Shown: positions 34,289 through 43,667, counted from the stretch's first letter. The stretch is DNA of 64,000 nucleotides from an uncultured Oscillospiraceae bacterium (GCA_900543705.1 UQSL01000004.1:1-64000), one strand, 5' to 3'. Notes: generated by a model not told the origin, from the letters alone. Translations and numbers: made by a program.

Positions 34289-34595
34289 AGGCTACTTTTC
34301 CACCAAAAGGTTTTCCACATTTTCCACATACTATTTCACGCGGTTGCCTTTGGTAGACATAATACCCCGTCTTTTTCACTGGGTATTCAACATTCACCAC
34401 AAAGTTTTCCACATACCGGTGAGAAAAGATTTGTTCGTAAACTTTCCCACAATTTGGCGACCGCCGGCAAACAGCAGAAAAAATGCCGCGAAACCGCCTG
34501 TTTTCAGGGATCGTCCAATCTTTTCACAATTGCACGGTCTCTACTACGACTACTATTCCTTATATCCCTATCCATTCTTTCTAGAAGGTGAAACT
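34289..34595. other. dnaA-dnaN intergenic region with DnaA-box cluster (downstream oriC module)
   Basis: The 307-bp gap carries TTTTCCACC (34296-34304), TTTTCCACA (34311-34319), TTTTCCACA (34320-34328), TTTTCCACA (34405-34413) and TTTCCCACA (34443-34451). All have the same orientation and one or two mismatches to TTATCCACA. Two of the sites are directly adjacent. The array fits the downstream half of a bipartite Firmicute oriC. An AT-rich unwinding element is not obvious. Confidence 0.72.
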
Positions 34596-35708
34596 ATGAA
34601 AATAACTTGTGACCGCCTTACGTTATGTGATGCACTTGCCAATGTGTCCCGTGCGGTTTCCTCCAAAGCCGCTCTTCCGGCACTCGAAGGCGTTTTGCTC
34701 AAAGCCCACGGGGACAAGCTTTCCCTTTCCGGCTATGACCTGGAACTCGGTATCACCACCTCCCTGCCCGCTTCGATCGAAGAGGAAGGGGAACTCATCT
34801 TAAACGCCCGCCTGTTTTCCGACATGGCGCGCAAGATTTCCGGGGAAACCATTTCCCTTTCCTGCGATGAAAAGCTTTTGACCGTGATTCGTTCCGGCGC
34901 TGCGGAATTTACCATCCTCGGCATGCCGGCCTCTGATTTTCCGGAGCTGCCCAGCGTGGACTCCGACCTCTCTTTCACTCTGTCGGGCGCTGCAATGAAG
35001 AGCATGATCGAACAGACCCTGTTTGCCGTCGCCGTCACGGATACGAAACCCGCTCACACGGGCTCCCTGTTTGAGATGGACGAGGAGGCCGGGGTGATTA
35101 CCGTCGTCTCAGTCGACGGCTTCCGCCTTGCCATGCGCAAAGAAAGGGCGGAGGTGACGCAAAACGCCTCCTTTATTGTTCCAGGCAAAACCCTTTCGGA
35201 AATCACCAAGCTGCTCAAGGACGACGACAAATTTGTCTCCATTTCTTTAAGCAAGAAGCATATCGTGTTCTCCATCGCGGGCTACACGGTTATCTCCCGC
35301 CTGCTCGACGGGGAATTTCTCGACTATAAAAACGCGATTCCAAAATCTAACAGCTCAACCGTCACTGTATCGGTGCGCCAGATGATAGAGAGCATCGAGC
35401 GCGTTTCCCTGCTTATCACCGACCGGCTGAAAAGCCCGGTACGCTGCGATTTTGCAGAAAATGAAGTCAAGCTCTCCTGCGCGACGACCATTGGCAAGGC
35501 AAACGACTCCTTTGTTTGTGAGATCGATGGGAGCAGCGTAGAGATCGGCTTTAACAACAAATATCTGCTCGACGCGCTCAAGGCCTGCCAGAGCGACCAG
35601 GTAAAATTGCAGCTGAGCGGCCCGCTCGCCCCGATGAAAATCGTCCCGATGGATGGGGACAGCTTTTTATTTCTGGTGCTTCCTGTGAGGTTAAAAAATG
35701 AAAACTGA
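34596..35708 (+). CDS. dnaN: DNA polymerase III sliding clamp (beta subunit)
   Basis: The protein has 370 residues starting at MKITCDRLTLCDAL, with AGAAGGTGA upstream; the longer ORF runs through the DnaA boxes and is rejected. Three clamp domains are visible (FSDMARKISG, NASFIVPGKTLSEITKLL, NNKYLLDALKA), ending in a C-terminal LVLPVRL, the usual MPMRL-type tail. It tethers polymerases to DNA. Its end overlaps yaaA by 11 bp. Confidence 0.97.
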   Translation: MKITCDRLTLCDALANVSRAVSSKAALPALEGVLLKAHGDKLSLSGYDLELGITTSLPASIEEEGELILNARLFSDMARKISGETISLSCDEKLLTVIRSGAAEFTILGMPASDFPELPSVDSDLSFTLSGAAMKSMIEQTLFAVAVTDTKPAHTGSLFEMDEEAGVITVVSVDGFRLAMRKERAEVTQNASFIVPGKTLSEITKLLKDDDKFVSISLSKKHIVFSIAGYTVISRLLDGEFLDYKNAIPKSNSSTVTVSVRQMIESIERVSLLITDRLKSPVRCDFAENEVKLSCATTIGKANDSFVCEIDGSSVEIGFNNKYLLDALKACQSDQVKLQLSGPLAPMKIVPMDGDSFLFLVLPVRLKNEN

Positions 35709-35922
35709 GACCGTGTCCATAGAAACCGAGTTTATTAAACTCGAACAGCTGTTAAAATTTGCGGGCGTCGCCATGACCGGCGGAGAAGCAAAGGAAATTA
35801 TCGCGGATGGCGCCGTGAGCGTCAACGGGGAGCCATGCCTGATGAGAGGAAAGAAAATCCGTCCCGGGGATACGATTATCCTGGAGGAGGAACTCTGCCT
35901 GAAGGTAGAAGCCTCCCTATGA
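35698..35922 (+). CDS. yaaA: S4-domain RNA-binding protein YaaA
   Basis: This 74-residue protein consists almost entirely of an S4 fold: IKLEQLLKFAGVAMTGGEAKEIIADGAVSVNGE followed by RGKKIRPGDTIIL. It is conserved between dnaN and recF in Firmicutes and associates with ribosomes in Bacillus. It overlaps dnaN by 11 bp and recF by 4 bp. Confidence 0.93.
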   Translation: MKTETVSIETEFIKLEQLLKFAGVAMTGGEAKEIIADGAVSVNGEPCLMRGKKIRPGDTIILEEELCLKVEASL

Positions 35923-37004
35923 GAGTCTCCTCGATATCTTTGGAGCAGTACCGCAACATCAAGCAGGCGTCGTTTTCTCCATCTGAAGGTGTAAACATCA
36001 TCTACGGGGACAACGCCCAAGGAAAAACAAACCTGATTGAGGCGATTTATCTGTTCACCGGGCTCAAAAGCTTTCGTTCCTCCAAGGACGCACAGCTGAT
36101 TATGCAGGGAAGCGAGTCTGCCCGGCTGAATCTGGAATTTGAGGCGGGAGGACGAAACCAAGACGCCTCCCTCTTGATAGATAAGGGTAGACATGTCACC
36201 TTAAATGATGTGGACCGCGGTTTAGCATCCTCACTGACCGGGGTGTTCTGCGCCTGCCTGTTCTCCCCTGAACATCTGGAGCTTATCAAGGACGGCCCCG
36301 CCCTGCGCAGGAAATTTTTAGACAGCGCGCTGTGCGTCATCAGCCGCCGCTACCAAAAGCTCCTGCTTGATTACAACAAGGTGATTGCCCAGCGAAATTC
36401 GCTGCTCAAGGACGTCGCCTTTTCCGCGGACCTGCTCTCCATGCTCGACGTGTGGGATGTAAGCGCCGCAAAGCTCGGCGCTGCGATTCTTGACTTGCGT
36501 TTGCGCTACGTCAAACGCCTGAAGGAAGAGGCATCCAGACTGTATGAGGGCATCAGCGCGCGGAAAGAGACACTGACCATGGAGTACCAGTGTACCGACT
36601 GTGAGCGCGCAGAGGAACAGGGCCTGCTTGAGGCCATGCTGCGCGCCCGTCCACAGGATGTGCGCACCGGCGTGTCCTCCATCGGCCCGCATCGCGACGA
36701 TTTGATACTGCGCATCAACGGGATGTCGGCCAGGGATTTCGGCTCCCAGGGCCAGCAGCGCAGCGGTGTGCTCGCCTTAAAACTAGCGGAAGCAAAGATT
36801 CTGAGCGACTCGGTTGGAGAACCCTGCGTGATTTTGCTCGACGATGTGATGAGCGAGCTTGACAACCAAAGAAAAGAGTTCCTGCTCAACCACTTAAAAG
36901 ACCAGCAAATTTTCATCACCTGCTGCGACGCCTCCTATTTCTCCTCTTTGCAGGAGGGAAGCGTCTTTCATGTGGAACAGGGCAGAATTGTAAAAGAGCG
37001 GTAA
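35919..37004 (+). CDS. recF: DNA replication and repair protein RecF
   Basis: The protein has 361 residues starting at MRVSSISLEQYRNIKQ; the ATGA overlap with the yaaA stop fixes the start. Walker A is YGDNAQGKTNLIEAI, the ABC-signature region is FGSQGQQRSGVLALKLAE and Walker B is VILLDDVMSELD. It is an SMC-like ATPase that loads RecA at gaps with RecO and RecR. Confidence 0.97.
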   Translation: MRVSSISLEQYRNIKQASFSPSEGVNIIYGDNAQGKTNLIEAIYLFTGLKSFRSSKDAQLIMQGSESARLNLEFEAGGRNQDASLLIDKGRHVTLNDVDRGLASSLTGVFCACLFSPEHLELIKDGPALRRKFLDSALCVISRRYQKLLLDYNKVIAQRNSLLKDVAFSADLLSMLDVWDVSAAKLGAAILDLRLRYVKRLKEEASRLYEGISARKETLTMEYQCTDCERAEEQGLLEAMLRARPQDVRTGVSSIGPHRDDLILRINGMSARDFGSQGQQRSGVLALKLAEAKILSDSVGEPCVILLDDVMSELDNQRKEFLLNHLKDQQIFITCCDASYFSSLQEGSVFHVEQGRIVKER

Positions 37005-37016
37005 AGGAGGAACCCT

Positions 37017-37286
37017 ATGTACATGCATCTAGGACAGGACACCGTGGTAAGGCTTAACGACATTGTGGGCATCTTTGATATTGAAAATGCCTCGATCTCC
37101 CGGCACACCAAGAGGTATCTTGCGAATGCCGAGCAGCAGGGGCGGGTGGTCAACGTGTCTGCGGAACTGCCGAAATCCTTTGTCGTGTGTGAGCGAAAAC
37201 GAAAAATCACGGTCTATATCTCCCAGATTTCTTCGCAGACGCTCAAAAAACGTGCCGGCTTCATGCAACACATGAAATCGGTCTGA
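37017..37286 (+). CDS. remB: RemA-family DNA-binding regulator (YaaB/RemB, DUF370)
   Basis: The 89-residue protein begins MYMHLGQDTVVRLNDIVGIFDIENASIS and contains ELPKSFVVCERKRKITVYISQIS. It is the recF-gyrB-linked RemA/YaaB-type protein. RemA forms rings that wrap DNA and activate matrix genes in Bacillus; RemB-like members are less studied. AAAGGAGG lies 8 bp before the ATG. Confidence 0.9.
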   Translation: MYMHLGQDTVVRLNDIVGIFDIENASISRHTKRYLANAEQQGRVVNVSAELPKSFVVCERKRKITVYISQISSQTLKKRAGFMQHMKSV

Positions 37287-37360
37287 CCTATCGCATTCTT
37301 CAGCACTCTTTTGCTTTTTTGCAGTAGTGCTGTAAACCCATTGATTCGGAGGTTTTTGTC

Positions 37361-39304
37361 TTGGAAAATACACCTCAAACGAAAGAGAATACCCAGTATG
37401 GAGGAGAACAGATCCAGGTGCTTGAAGGACTCGAAGCAGTCCGAAAACGTCCGGGTATGTATATCGGCTCCACGGGTCCGAAGGGCCTGCACCATCTGGT
37501 CTATGAAATCGTCGACAACTCGATTGACGAAGCGCTCGCCGGCTTTTGCTCAGAAATCAAAGTCCAGCTTTTGCCGGGGGACATTGTGCGCGTCGTTGAT
37601 AACGGGCGCGGAATTCCGGTCGGTATCCAGCCGAAGCTCGGGATTCCGGCGGTTACGGTTGTCTTTACCGTGCTGCACGCGGGAGGTAAATTCGGCGGCG
37701 GCGGATACAAAGTTTCCGGCGGCCTGCACGGCGTCGGAGCATCTGTGGTAAACGCTCTGTCCGAATGGCTCGAGGTCGAGGTACGCGACGGCCAGCACGT
37801 CTATTTCCAGCGCTTTGAGCGAGGAGCAGCCAAATGTGATCTCACCATTACCGGCGATACACAGGAGACCGGCTCCACCATTACCTTCAAAGCGGACGCG
37901 GAAATTTTTGAGGAGACGGTATATGACTATGAGGTTCTGCTGAAGCGACTTAGAGAGCAGGCCTTCTTAAATGCGGGCGTCAACGTCCTGTTCTCCGACC
38001 TGCGCGACCCCGACCACGTCAAGGAGGAAAAGCTCCACTATGAGGGCGGTATCCGCAGCTTTGTCGAGCATATTCATAAGACCCGCGGACTGGAAGTCCT
38101 GCACAAAGATGTCATCCATCTCAGCACCTCCAGCGATACCTGTACCTGTGAAGTCGCCATGCAGTATAACGACAGTTACAATGAGCTGATCCTCTCCTTT
38201 GCCAACAACATCCACACCACAGACGGCGGCACCCATGAGGTGGGCTTTAAGTCCGCGCTGACCAGGGTGTTTAACGATTACGGCAGAAAGACCGGCCTGC
38301 TCAAGGAAAACGATAAAAACCTGAGCGGCGAGGACGTCCGCGAGGGCCTGACCGCGATAATCTCCGTCAAGTTGACCGAGGCCCAGTTTGAGGGACAGAC
38401 CAAGGCAAAGCTCGGCAACACCGAGGTGCGCTCGATGATGGATGCAATGGTCTATGAGAAGCTCACCTACTTCTTTGAAGAAAATCCGGCCATTGCAAGG
38501 GCAATTTTTGACAAAGCGCTCGGCGCCGCCCATGCGAGGGAGGCGGCAAGACGCGCCAGGGATCTGACTCGGCGCAAATCCGCGCTCGAATCCGCTTCCC
38601 TGCCCGGCAAGCTGGCGGACTGTTCTTCCAAGGACAACACCTATACCGAAATCTACATCGTCGAGGGAGATTCCGCAGGCGGTTCCGCAAAATCCGGCCG
38701 TGACCGGCGCTTCCAGGCCATCCTTCCTCTGTGGGGAAAGATGCTCAACGTCGAAAAGGCGCGCCTTGACAAGGTATATGGCAACGAAAAGCTGATGCCG
38801 GTCGTCACGGCGCTCGGCTGCGGGCTTGGGGATGAGATCGACTTGGAAAAGCTCCGCTACGGCAAAATTATCGTCATGGCGGATGCCGACGTCGACGGCT
38901 CGCACATCCGCACCCTGCTGCTCACCTTCTTTTTCCGCTACATGCGCCCGCTCATCGAAGAGGGCCATGTCTATCTGGCACAGCCACCTCTGTACCGGCT
39001 GACGAGGGGCAAACAGCACCGCTACGCTTACTCGGATGAGGAGCGCGATCAGATCATAGCGGAGCTGAGCGCGGAGTCCTCCTCAAAAATCGATATCCAG
39101 CGCTACAAAGGTCTTGGCGAGATGGACCCGGAACAGCTGTGGGAGACTACGATGAACCCGGAAAACCGCATTATGATCAAAGTCGAACTGGAGGACGCGG
39201 CTAGCGCAGACGAGACCTTCACCATCCTGATGGGGGACAAGGTCGCGCCCAGGCGTGAGTTCATCGAATCCAATGCGCAGTATGTCTCCAACCTCGACGT
39301 ATAA
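37361..39304 (+). CDS. gyrB: DNA gyrase subunit B
   Basis: The protein has 647 residues. The GHKL ATPase domain shows KRPGMYIGSTG, EIVDNSIDEALAG and HAGGKFGGGGYKVSGGLHGVG. The TOPRIM domain has IVEGDSAGGSAKSGRDR and MADADVDGSHIRTLLLTF. The start is TTG with CGGAGG 8 bp upstream. It lacks the long insert of proteobacterial GyrB. It supplies ATP hydrolysis for negative supercoiling with GyrA. Confidence 0.97.
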   Translation: MENTPQTKENTQYGGEQIQVLEGLEAVRKRPGMYIGSTGPKGLHHLVYEIVDNSIDEALAGFCSEIKVQLLPGDIVRVVDNGRGIPVGIQPKLGIPAVTVVFTVLHAGGKFGGGGYKVSGGLHGVGASVVNALSEWLEVEVRDGQHVYFQRFERGAAKCDLTITGDTQETGSTITFKADAEIFEETVYDYEVLLKRLREQAFLNAGVNVLFSDLRDPDHVKEEKLHYEGGIRSFVEHIHKTRGLEVLHKDVIHLSTSSDTCTCEVAMQYNDSYNELILSFANNIHTTDGGTHEVGFKSALTRVFNDYGRKTGLLKENDKNLSGEDVREGLTAIISVKLTEAQFEGQTKAKLGNTEVRSMMDAMVYEKLTYFFEENPAIARAIFDKALGAAHAREAARRARDLTRRKSALESASLPGKLADCSSKDNTYTEIYIVEGDSAGGSAKSGRDRRFQAILPLWGKMLNVEKARLDKVYGNEKLMPVVTALGCGLGDEIDLEKLRYGKIIVMADADVDGSHIRTLLLTFFFRYMRPLIEEGHVYLAQPPLYRLTRGKQHRYAYSDEERDQIIAELSAESSSKIDIQRYKGLGEMDPEQLWETTMNPENRIMIKVELEDAASADETFTILMGDKVAPRREFIESNAQYVSNLDV

Positions 39305-39316
39305 GGGAGAAGGCCT

Positions 39317-40015
39317 ATGAAGGACGAAAATTTAGCATTCGAACCCGGCTCGGAAGAAATTCCCGAGCTGAGGGAGCAGGGGCTCAGACAGGATGTGGAG
39401 CAGGAAAACACCGAGTTTCTGGAACCGGAAGCCCAGCCTGTGTTCGACTTTCACTATACCCTGTCGGAACAGGAATATATTGATTTTAACCTGATGCTGT
39501 TTGAGAGGAATATGGCCAAATCCAGAAGAAAGACCCGAATTCTCGGCATTTTGGAGGTTGTGATCTCCGCGCTGATGTTCGTACTGTTTTTCAATCAGGA
39601 GGGAACCTCCCTGCTGGTTAAGATCATGACCTTTGTGCTGTTTTTCTTCGGAGTGTTTTCCCTCACCTACTATTCCTACCTCTTTCCGAAACAACTGAAA
39701 AAATCCGTCAGTAAGACCTATCGGGAGAGCAAAAACCTCAAGGGAGAATTCCATATCCGTTTGTACGACACCTTTGTTCGGGATACCTATGAGGGAAAGG
39801 AGACGGACGTCGCCTTCTCCGACATCGCGGGAGTCCTGGAAAACGACCAATATCTGCTGATTCTGCTCAACGACATCCAGGCCTTTATCCTCCCCAAACG
39901 GATTTTCAAAGGGGATACTTATGACAGGCTCTCGGATTTCCTGTATCGGAAGTGCGAGGAATATGAAAAACGCAAACAACGGCTTGCAAAAAAGCCGAGT
40001 AAAGCGAGAAAATAG
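39317..40015 (+). CDS. YcxB-like membrane protein
   Basis: The protein has 232 residues. An acidic N-terminus (about 1-45) precedes the YcxB-type start (FDFHYTLSEQEYIDFNLMLFERN), two TMs (about 75-120) and a C-terminal YcxB domain. The domain has IRLYDTFVRDTYEGKETDVAFSDIAGVLENDQYLLILL and AFILPKRIF. It lies 12 bp after gyrB and 1 bp before a shorter relative, inside the gyrB-gyrA operon. Function is unknown. Confidence 0.82.
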   Translation: MKDENLAFEPGSEEIPELREQGLRQDVEQENTEFLEPEAQPVFDFHYTLSEQEYIDFNLMLFERNMAKSRRKTRILGILEVVISALMFVLFFNQEGTSLLVKIMTFVLFFFGVFSLTYYSYLFPKQLKKSVSKTYRESKNLKGEFHIRLYDTFVRDTYEGKETDVAFSDIAGVLENDQYLLILLNDIQAFILPKRIFKGDTYDRLSDFLYRKCEEYEKRKQRLAKKPSKARK

Positions 40016-40016
40016 T

Positions 40017-40619
40017 ATGGATGAAAAACAATTTTTCGAAAGAATCAGAACGGCCTGTGAAGAACAGGGATATGAGAATGGCGTTGCTCTGCTTAAAGAG
40101 AGCGGGATTCCTTATGCCGCCTGTACGGTAAATGTCCTCTTTGAAGATGTCTTGGCAGGTCTGTGGCAGACCCAGATTCTCAAAAAGAGGGCGCTGCGCA
40201 TTGCGGAAACCGGATTGCTCGCCGCTATCGCAGTCATGTATCTTGTCTCTTACCTGCGCAATCTGAGTTATACCATGGGGCTGGTACTGGCGATCATCTG
40301 CCTGGCTATTCTCGCGGCGCTCTGGATTGTCCCACATCTGGAGGCGCGAGCGACTGCATCGACCTATGCGGCGAATACCAAATGCTTTTCCATCTGTATG
40401 TCGGAGTATGGGATTTTTGCCGACAATGAAGGATTGTGTACTTTCTTTCCAATAGATGATGACATGCTCGTTTATGAGACGAAGAAATATTTTAACCTGA
40501 TGATTGAAAACAGAAGGCTGTATGTTGTCCCAAAAAGCAGCCTGTCGGAAGAAGATATCCGGTACCTGGCCGGATTGTTTTCCAGTAAGGTCGAGGGATT
40601 CAAACATGTGGGACTGTGA
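40017..40619 (+). CDS. second YcxB-like membrane protein
   Basis: The protein has 200 residues starting at MDEKQFFERIRTACEEQG, one base after the previous stop. Two TMs (about 60-103) are followed by a YcxB-like region FSICMSEYGIFADNEGLCTFFPIDDDMLVYETKKYFNLMIENRRLYVVPKSSL. It shares architecture but little sequence with the upstream gene, so it is either an old duplication or an independent acquisition. It sits 28 bp before gyrA. Function is unknown. Confidence 0.75.
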   Translation: MDEKQFFERIRTACEEQGYENGVALLKESGIPYAACTVNVLFEDVLAGLWQTQILKKRALRIAETGLLAAIAVMYLVSYLRNLSYTMGLVLAIICLAILAALWIVPHLEARATASTYAANTKCFSICMSEYGIFADNEGLCTFFPIDDDMLVYETKKYFNLMIENRRLYVVPKSSLSEEDIRYLAGLFSSKVEGFKHVGL

Positions 40620-40647
40620 TGATACCGAGAGTAAGGGTGATTAAAAA

Positions 40648-43230
40648 TTGAGTACAGACAATAAAATGACGCCTCAAGAAGAGCAGAATTTACAAAACAC
40701 CACGGTCATTCCTGTGGACATTGAAAAGGAGATGAAGGAATCCTTCCTCGCCTACTCGATGTCGGTTATCGTCAGCCGTGCTCTTCCAGATGTAAGGGAC
40801 GGACTCAAGCCCGTCCACAGGAGAATCCTGTATACCATGTATGAAAACGGCCTGACCCCGGACAAGGCATACCGCAAGTGTGCGGATACCGTTGGTTCCG
40901 TACTCGGACGGTACCATCCGCACGGCGACGCGTCGGTCTATGACGCGCTCGTGCGTCTGGCGCAGGATTTCTCCCTGCGCTATCCGCTGGTAGACGGCCA
41001 CGGTAACTTCGGCTCCATTGACGGGGATCCTGCCGCAGCTTATCGATACACGGAAGCCAGAATGAGCAAGATGGCCCTCCATATGCTCACGGATATTGAC
41101 AAGGAAACCATTGATTATACCTCAAACTATGACGACCGCCTCAAAGAGCCGGTGGTCCTCCCCTCCCGGTTCCCAAACCTCCTGGTCAACGGATCGACCG
41201 GTATCGCAGTCGGTATGGCGACCAATATTCCGCCGCACAATATGGCGGAGGTTGTGGATGGTATGTGCTACCTCATTGACAACCCGGACGCAGAGCTCGA
41301 AGAGCTGATGGAGTACATTAAGGGGCCGGATTTTCCGACAGGCGGCATCATCATGGGCCGCTCCGGTATCCGCGCGGCTTATCAGACCGGGCGCGGGAAG
41401 ATTACCCTGCGCGCCCGTGCAGAAATTGAAGAGGAAAAAAACGGTCGGTTCCGCATTGTTGTCACGGAAATTCCCTACATGGTCAATAAGGCCCGCCTAA
41501 TTGAATCCATTGCGAACCTGGTAAAAGATAAGCGCATTGAGGGAATCTCTGACCTGCGCGATGAGTCCGACCGCGACGGCATGCGCATTGTCATTGAACT
41601 CAAGCGCGACGCTAACCCGCAGGTGGTGCTCAATCAGCTCTATTCCTACAGCTCTTTGCAGGAGACGGTGGGTGTCATCATGCTTGCTCTTGCGGACGGC
41701 GTGCCAAAGGTTATGCCGCTCAAAGAAATGCTCCAGCGCTACATAGACTTCCAGTGCGAGGTCATTACCCGCCGGACCATGTACGATTTGAGAAAGGCAA
41801 AGGAGCGCGCCCACATCTTGGAGGGTCTGAAAATTGCGCTCGATTACATAGACGAGGTCATCGCCGTGCTGCGCGCGTCCAGGTCCATCCCGGAAGGCCG
41901 CCAGGCATTGATGGAGCGCTTTGGGCTCGATGAAATCCAGGCGACCGCCATCGTTCAGATGCGCCTTGGCCAGTTGACTGGTTTGGAGCGGGAGAAGATT
42001 GAGGAAGAGCTTGCCGGCCTGCTTGCAAAAATCGCGGAGCTGGAAGGCATTCTCGCCGATAAAAACAAAATTCTCACCATCGTCAAGGACGAGGCAAGGG
42101 AGATTGTCGCAAAGCTCAAGGATGAGCGCAGGACGGAGATACAGACCGTGTCCGGCGAGGTTGATATTGAGGACCTTATCCCGGTGGAGGACTGCGTGAT
42201 TACCCTGACCCACCTCGGCTATATCAAACGCCAGCCTGTGGATGTGTATAAGGCACAGCGTCGCGGTGGACGCGGCATCTCGGGTATAACCACCCGGGAG
42301 GAGGACTTTGTGGAAACGCTCTTTATCGGCTCCACACACGACTATGTCCTGTTCTTTTCCAACCGCGGACGGGTCTACCGGCTCAAATGCTATGAGATTC
42401 CGGAGAGTTCCCGGACGGCGCGTGGTGTGAACGTCATCAACCTGCTTCCGCTCGAACCGGAGGAAAAGATCACTTCCATGATTCGGGTAGAGGAGTTTAG
42501 CGACAACCAATATCTAGTTATGGTCACAAAAAACGGGATTATCAAGCGAACTGCGCTTTCCGCATACAATACCACTAGGAAGGGCGGCGTCATTGCCATA
42601 GTTCTCGATGAAGACGATGACTTGGCGTGGGTTCGCCTGACGGATGGAAACTGCGATGTCTTTGTCGCAACCAGAAACGGCATGATTATCCGCTTTTATG
42701 AGCAGGACGCTCGTCCGCTTTCCCGCACCGCACGCGGTGTCAAGGCGATTTCTCTGGAAGATGGGGACGAGGTTATCGGTATGGCGAGAATCCGTGAAGG
42801 GGCCTGCCTGTTGACCGTTACCACCAAGGGACAGGGACGGCGTACTCCGGTGGAGGATTACCGTGTCCAGAACCGTGCGGGAAAGGGCCTGTTAAATTAT
42901 CATGTCAGCGAGGAGAAAGGATATGTCGCGGGCATCAAGGTAGTCGACGATACCGATGACATTATCCTGATCACGGATGACGGCATTATTATCCGTTTTG
43001 CAGTCGAGCAAATTCCCATCCAGTCCCGTTACGCGGGCGGCGTCCGCGTAATGAGAACCTCCGAAGGGTCCCAGGTTGTCACGCTTGCCCGTGCCGACCA
43101 TGAGGACGAGGGGGACGGCTCCGGCGATCCCTCTGCGCAAGAGGCGGAGGAGAATGCTTCTGCTGGGTCCCCTGCACAGGAGACTCAGGAGCAACCCCCC
43201 GTATCCACTGAGGAGCAAGGAGAGAACTAA
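40648..43230 (+). CDS. gyrA: DNA gyrase subunit A
   Basis: The protein has 860 residues. The catalytic tyrosine is in AYRYTEARMSKMA, and the quinolone-resistance region reads HPHGDASVYDALVRLAQ with Asp rather than Ser before Ala-83-type position only if aligned by eye. The C-terminal beta-pinwheel has the GyrA box-like AQRRGGRGISGI and repeated motifs (RTARGVNVINLL, RTARGVKAISL). A Glu/Gln/Pro-rich acidic tail ends the protein. The start is TTG with AAGGGTGA upstream. It cleaves and passes DNA with GyrB. Confidence 0.97.
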   Translation: MSTDNKMTPQEEQNLQNTTVIPVDIEKEMKESFLAYSMSVIVSRALPDVRDGLKPVHRRILYTMYENGLTPDKAYRKCADTVGSVLGRYHPHGDASVYDALVRLAQDFSLRYPLVDGHGNFGSIDGDPAAAYRYTEARMSKMALHMLTDIDKETIDYTSNYDDRLKEPVVLPSRFPNLLVNGSTGIAVGMATNIPPHNMAEVVDGMCYLIDNPDAELEELMEYIKGPDFPTGGIIMGRSGIRAAYQTGRGKITLRARAEIEEEKNGRFRIVVTEIPYMVNKARLIESIANLVKDKRIEGISDLRDESDRDGMRIVIELKRDANPQVVLNQLYSYSSLQETVGVIMLALADGVPKVMPLKEMLQRYIDFQCEVITRRTMYDLRKAKERAHILEGLKIALDYIDEVIAVLRASRSIPEGRQALMERFGLDEIQATAIVQMRLGQLTGLEREKIEEELAGLLAKIAELEGILADKNKILTIVKDEAREIVAKLKDERRTEIQTVSGEVDIEDLIPVEDCVITLTHLGYIKRQPVDVYKAQRRGGRGISGITTREEDFVETLFIGSTHDYVLFFSNRGRVYRLKCYEIPESSRTARGVNVINLLPLEPEEKITSMIRVEEFSDNQYLVMVTKNGIIKRTALSAYNTTRKGGVIAIVLDEDDDLAWVRLTDGNCDVFVATRNGMIIRFYEQDARPLSRTARGVKAISLEDGDEVIGMARIREGACLLTVTTKGQGRRTPVEDYRVQNRAGKGLLNYHVSEEKGYVAGIKVVDDTDDIILITDDGIIIRFAVEQIPIQSRYAGGVRVMRTSEGSQVVTLARADHEDEGDGSGDPSAQEAEENASAGSPAQETQEQPPVSTEEQGEN

Positions 43231-43244
43231 GTAGCAAGTTTGGC

Positions 43245-43277
43245 AAAGCGGACAGAGGATTCTGTCCGCTTTGTTTT
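43245..43277 (+). terminator. intrinsic terminator after gyrA
   Basis: AAAGCGGACAGA and TCTGTCCGCTTT form a perfect 12-bp stem with a 4-nt loop, followed by TGTTTT, 14 bp after the gyrA stop. Confidence 0.93.
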
Positions 43278-43416
43278 ATCATATCCGTTCTATACGAAAA
43301 ACAATAGCTTTGCCTTGCTTGCTATACCATAAAAATACTGGGTTCCGTCACAAAATCACTCAGAATTGTTAGTAGACTTGTCACAGTCTATTTACACATT
43401 TTCTGCGTCGGGCGGA

Positions 43417-43575
43417 TATAATAAACATGTACTCAAGAGTAGTACAAAGCATTTCCTTTTCATATTTTTTCATACGGTGTGTATACCCCACACACTACTC
43501 CCTTTTAAGAAGACCCCCTTCTAAACAGACAAATGCCGTCCGATCACCCCTCGGGCGGCTTTTGTCTGTCTACTT
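43417..43575 (+). ncRNA. candidate small RNA with multiple hairpins (unassigned)
   Basis: TATAAT (43417-43422) has no good -35 partner at standard spacing, but the following 145 nt fold densely. TACTC/GAGTA (about 43430-43442), GTGTG/CACAC (about 43479-43496) and GAAG/CTTC come first. A long terminator-grade hairpin then spans 43527-43567, in which AGACAAA-GCCG-CCGA pairs with TCGG-GCGG-TTTGTCT. No ORF with coding character is present. It could be a small RNA or a read-through leader for the Nudix gene. I recognise no known family. Confidence 0.35.
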
Positions 43576-43579
43576 TTCC

Positions 43580-43608
43580 TTGACAAGCATCTCTCCCTAT
43601 TCTATGAT
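43580..43608 (+). promoter_or_regulatory. promoter of the Nudix hydrolase gene
   Basis: TTGACA (43580-43585) and TATGAT (43603-43608) are separated by exactly 17 bp. The -10 box lies 60 bp before the chosen start codon. It follows the long hairpin at 43527-43567, so the gene has its own promoter. Confidence 0.85.
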
Positions 43609-43667
43609 GAAAAGAGATTCTACGGATGAATGTATCATATGGGAATGGTATGGAAAGAAGTGATAAT

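Noticed and set aside
34254..34595. N-terminal extension of DnaN
   Set aside because: The extension crosses five DnaA-box-like sites and is not homologous to clamps; MKITCDRL has the ribosome site.
37967..39019. 350-residue ORF on the minus strand
   Set aside because: It lies inside gyrB on the opposite strand without an initiation signal.
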